Source: Combretum micranthum (taxonomy: Eukaryota > Streptophyta > Magnoliopsida > Myrtales > Combretaceae). From it: a stretch of DNA of 64,000 bases. Positions within the stretch are counted from its first letter, which is position 1. Every line of letters begins with the position of its first letter. The notes under the pieces are model-generated. The model was not told the origin of the DNA. It saw only the letters and a list, made by a program, of their open reading frames with translations, and did no database searches. The DNA is taken from the NCBI GenBank assembly GCA_024138025.1, contig JAMXBD010000576.1, positions 558,001-622,000 on the forward strand. The letters are read 5' to 3'. Made by a program: the position numbers and the translations under genes. Of the stretch, positions 62,163-64,000 are shown in pieces.

Positions 62163-64000
62163 TGTCACGCCCCAACGGCTACCCTAAACGTGACAGTCCA
62201 CCACACTCAATATTAAAGCTTAAGTATGACAACCTTAGTCATTTCCAAAAGCTTTTATATTAAGTGTAAGGCTTACTTTCACAATTTTAGAGGACCATAC
62301 ATGGAATAATGAAGCTTAAGGAGATATAAAAACATATTAAGAAAAGAGGATTCACAATGAATATTTGTTCATAGCAAAGACTGTGCATACTTAGGAACAA
62401 TTCCCTAAATTACTAAGCTATTATATAAATATTTGCATGCTAATACTATGATGTACTTTATCCAGAATTCTAATATTCAAAGGGATTACCTGCCCACATG
62501 GTCCACGTGGCCTTAGCCATAAGTACGGAAACTGCAAAAGGTAGCTATCGGGGTATAAGCTAATAGGCTTAGTGAGAACTATTTCCATAAATAACTTCTT
62601 GTAACAAGATTCAAACAAGTTGGTTAATCACACATATGTAATGCATCAAACACGTGGGCAAACAATCATATAGCTTTCCGGGAACTATATGTTGAATGGA
62701 TTTACGCCCTCCATTCGGGGTTTGGTGATACTCAAAACAAGTAGTTTTAATAATAGAAAATTTAAGCTTGCGAGCACACATCGCCAAGCATTCAATAAAA
62801 ACTTTTATACTTGCGAGCACTCATCGCCAAGTATTCCGAACCTACTTGATTTGACCTTGCTTTCGGATCAACCGCCAAGCATATTCCATTAAGCCGCCAA
62901 GCAATCGCTTTCGGATCTTCCGCCAAGTGTTGCTTTCGACATGAGCCTACTATCCTTCTCACCCAAGGATAATAACCCAACCATGTAATGTGACTCACTT
63001 CGTGGTATGCATGAGTTCATTAATTTATAAAGTCATAACATAATTATTTTCAACTTTATGGTGATCAAGGAATTTCACACAAATCAATATTATACTAAAA
63101 CAATCACTTAGAACAATTCGGGCTTCGATATTCTTAGAATTCTTTCAAGGAATTATTTTACATGCATATCGGTTTATCTTTTCCTAACTCTAGTGCAACT
63201 AATTTACAAGCACAACAAGTGTAGCATTTAATGGAAATAAACTCACGATGCCATCGTCGTCTATTCCTCTAAGTGGATGAGTCGTTCACACTCCACTTAA
63301 TCGTAATAGTTCTCGGGGTGAAGAAATCCTTCCTCGGGGTCACCTAACCAAAGAAAATACCCATAATGAGTTTTTCTTGAAGATTTTCTTGAATTTTGAC
63401 AAAACAATGTCAAAGAACGTCAAAGTTCGTATAGAAGAATGTTCCAACTTAAAATGGCCATAACTTGGTCATTTTAACTCGGAATTGCGCATATAATATA
63501 CCGATTTCTATCTACTCGAAAAGATCTACCCATTTCTAAAATTATTTCCCACAAACAAAGCCATATAGGTTCCGAAAAAGTGGCGACAAAATTCACCACG
63601 GATTTTCCAAGTAAAAACAACTTTGTTTCAAGAAATCAAAATTTGTTTGATAAATACTTAGTTATCTATATAGTTGAAAAATTCTCTTTTTATAACTATA
63701 TAACTCATATTTAAGCATGCTCAAGTGTCTTGTTGTCCAATTATTTTTCTTAGGTAAAACAATGTCGGGTTGAAGCTTTTCGGAAATTGTTTTTGTAATT
63801 TCCTTTGAAATGAATACCTTGTTTTCTTTATTTTCTAAAAACGTTTTATGTTGGTTTTATTTATCTTTTTCTAAGTGACTCTTGAAAATAAAATTTTCTA
63901 TTTTCTAAGTTACATTAATACTATATTTGAAATTTTCTAGAAAATATGCTATTCTTCATTTTTCTTGTGTAAATTCCTTTGTTTACTTGTTATGCAAAAA
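62163..64000 (-). mobile_element. LTR T, 3' half, runs off right edge
   Basis: TGTCACGCCCC at 62163 with very close similarity to LTRs C and O through to the edge. Left flank CTCAA. The TATA half lies beyond the window. Confidence 0.9.
63297..63341 (-). other. conserved mini-exon, copy in LTR T
   Basis: Reads DPEEGFLHPENYYD, then TAA, after CTTTGGTTAG. ATGGCATC with GTGAGTTT follows, as in A. Confidence 0.65.

Noticed and set aside
1..64000. Endogenous pararetrovirus or other integrated virus
   Set aside because: I found no movement protein, coat or reverse-transcriptase motif; TG...CA ends and 5-bp duplications point to LTR retrotransposons.

Overview
This is a stretch of plant nuclear DNA, most likely from a flowering plant, and it lies in repeat-filled intergenic DNA. 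It is AT-rich. I found no intact host gene, tRNA, rRNA, operon or CRISPR array. Nearly everything is LTR-retrotransposon debris. By my coordinates about 84% of the window belongs to one family of very long LTRs. Each copy starts TGTAAACCC, ends GGGGCGTGACA, is about 3.3-3.9 kb long, and carries a CTATAAATA TATA box about 0.7 kb from its 5' end. Almost all copies are solo LTRs: the copies with readable ends have no internal region, and most have their own 5-bp target-site duplication (TSD).

Layout. At the left edge lies a partial minus-strand LTR (E, 1-399). It sits in the broken gag-protease region of a minus-strand Ty3/gypsy element (F). F has a recognisable gag, a zinc knuckle, a DSGS protease motif, a primer-binding site for initiator Met-tRNA, and a degraded LTR. 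LTR D (2980-16749, +) is inserted in the F LTR. D holds LTR A (4220-14275, +), and A holds two further insertions: solo LTR B of a different family (6007-8696, +) and LTR C (8784-12441, -). Next come G (18002-25153, +) holding H (21115-24374, -); an unrelated AT-rich LTR-like unit U (25244-26948); I (27415-34157, +) holding J (30492-33749, +); a complex block K-L-M-N (34919-46152); O (47242-50856, +) and P (50979-54820, -), both inside a second F-family LTR (V); R (54977-59288, -) with a chimeric 5' end; a Ty1/copia-like LTR piece (about 59300-60410); and a divergent LTR S interrupted by T (62163 to the right edge, -).

Most interesting observation. Fourteen copies of the long LTR share a tiny reading frame just downstream of an intron-like 3' splice site. 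It has the form D-x(8)-P-E-[DN]-Y-[YF]-D-stop. Thirteen copies align well and twelve of these are uninterrupted. Codons vary synonymously and the stop is TAA, TAG or TGA, which is what protein-level constraint looks like. The same LTRs keep conserved splice-like signals and several hairpins. One hairpin shows compensatory base changes between copies. Together these suggest that the long R-U5 part of this LTR is a structured, probably spliced leader carrying a short conserved coding exon, and not inert filler. I do not recognise the peptide.

The pieces between LTRs are old repeats and unidentified coding-like fragments. Insertion order follows from nesting: F and V are oldest, then D, G, I, M and R, then A, H, J, L, N, O and P, and B and C come after A.
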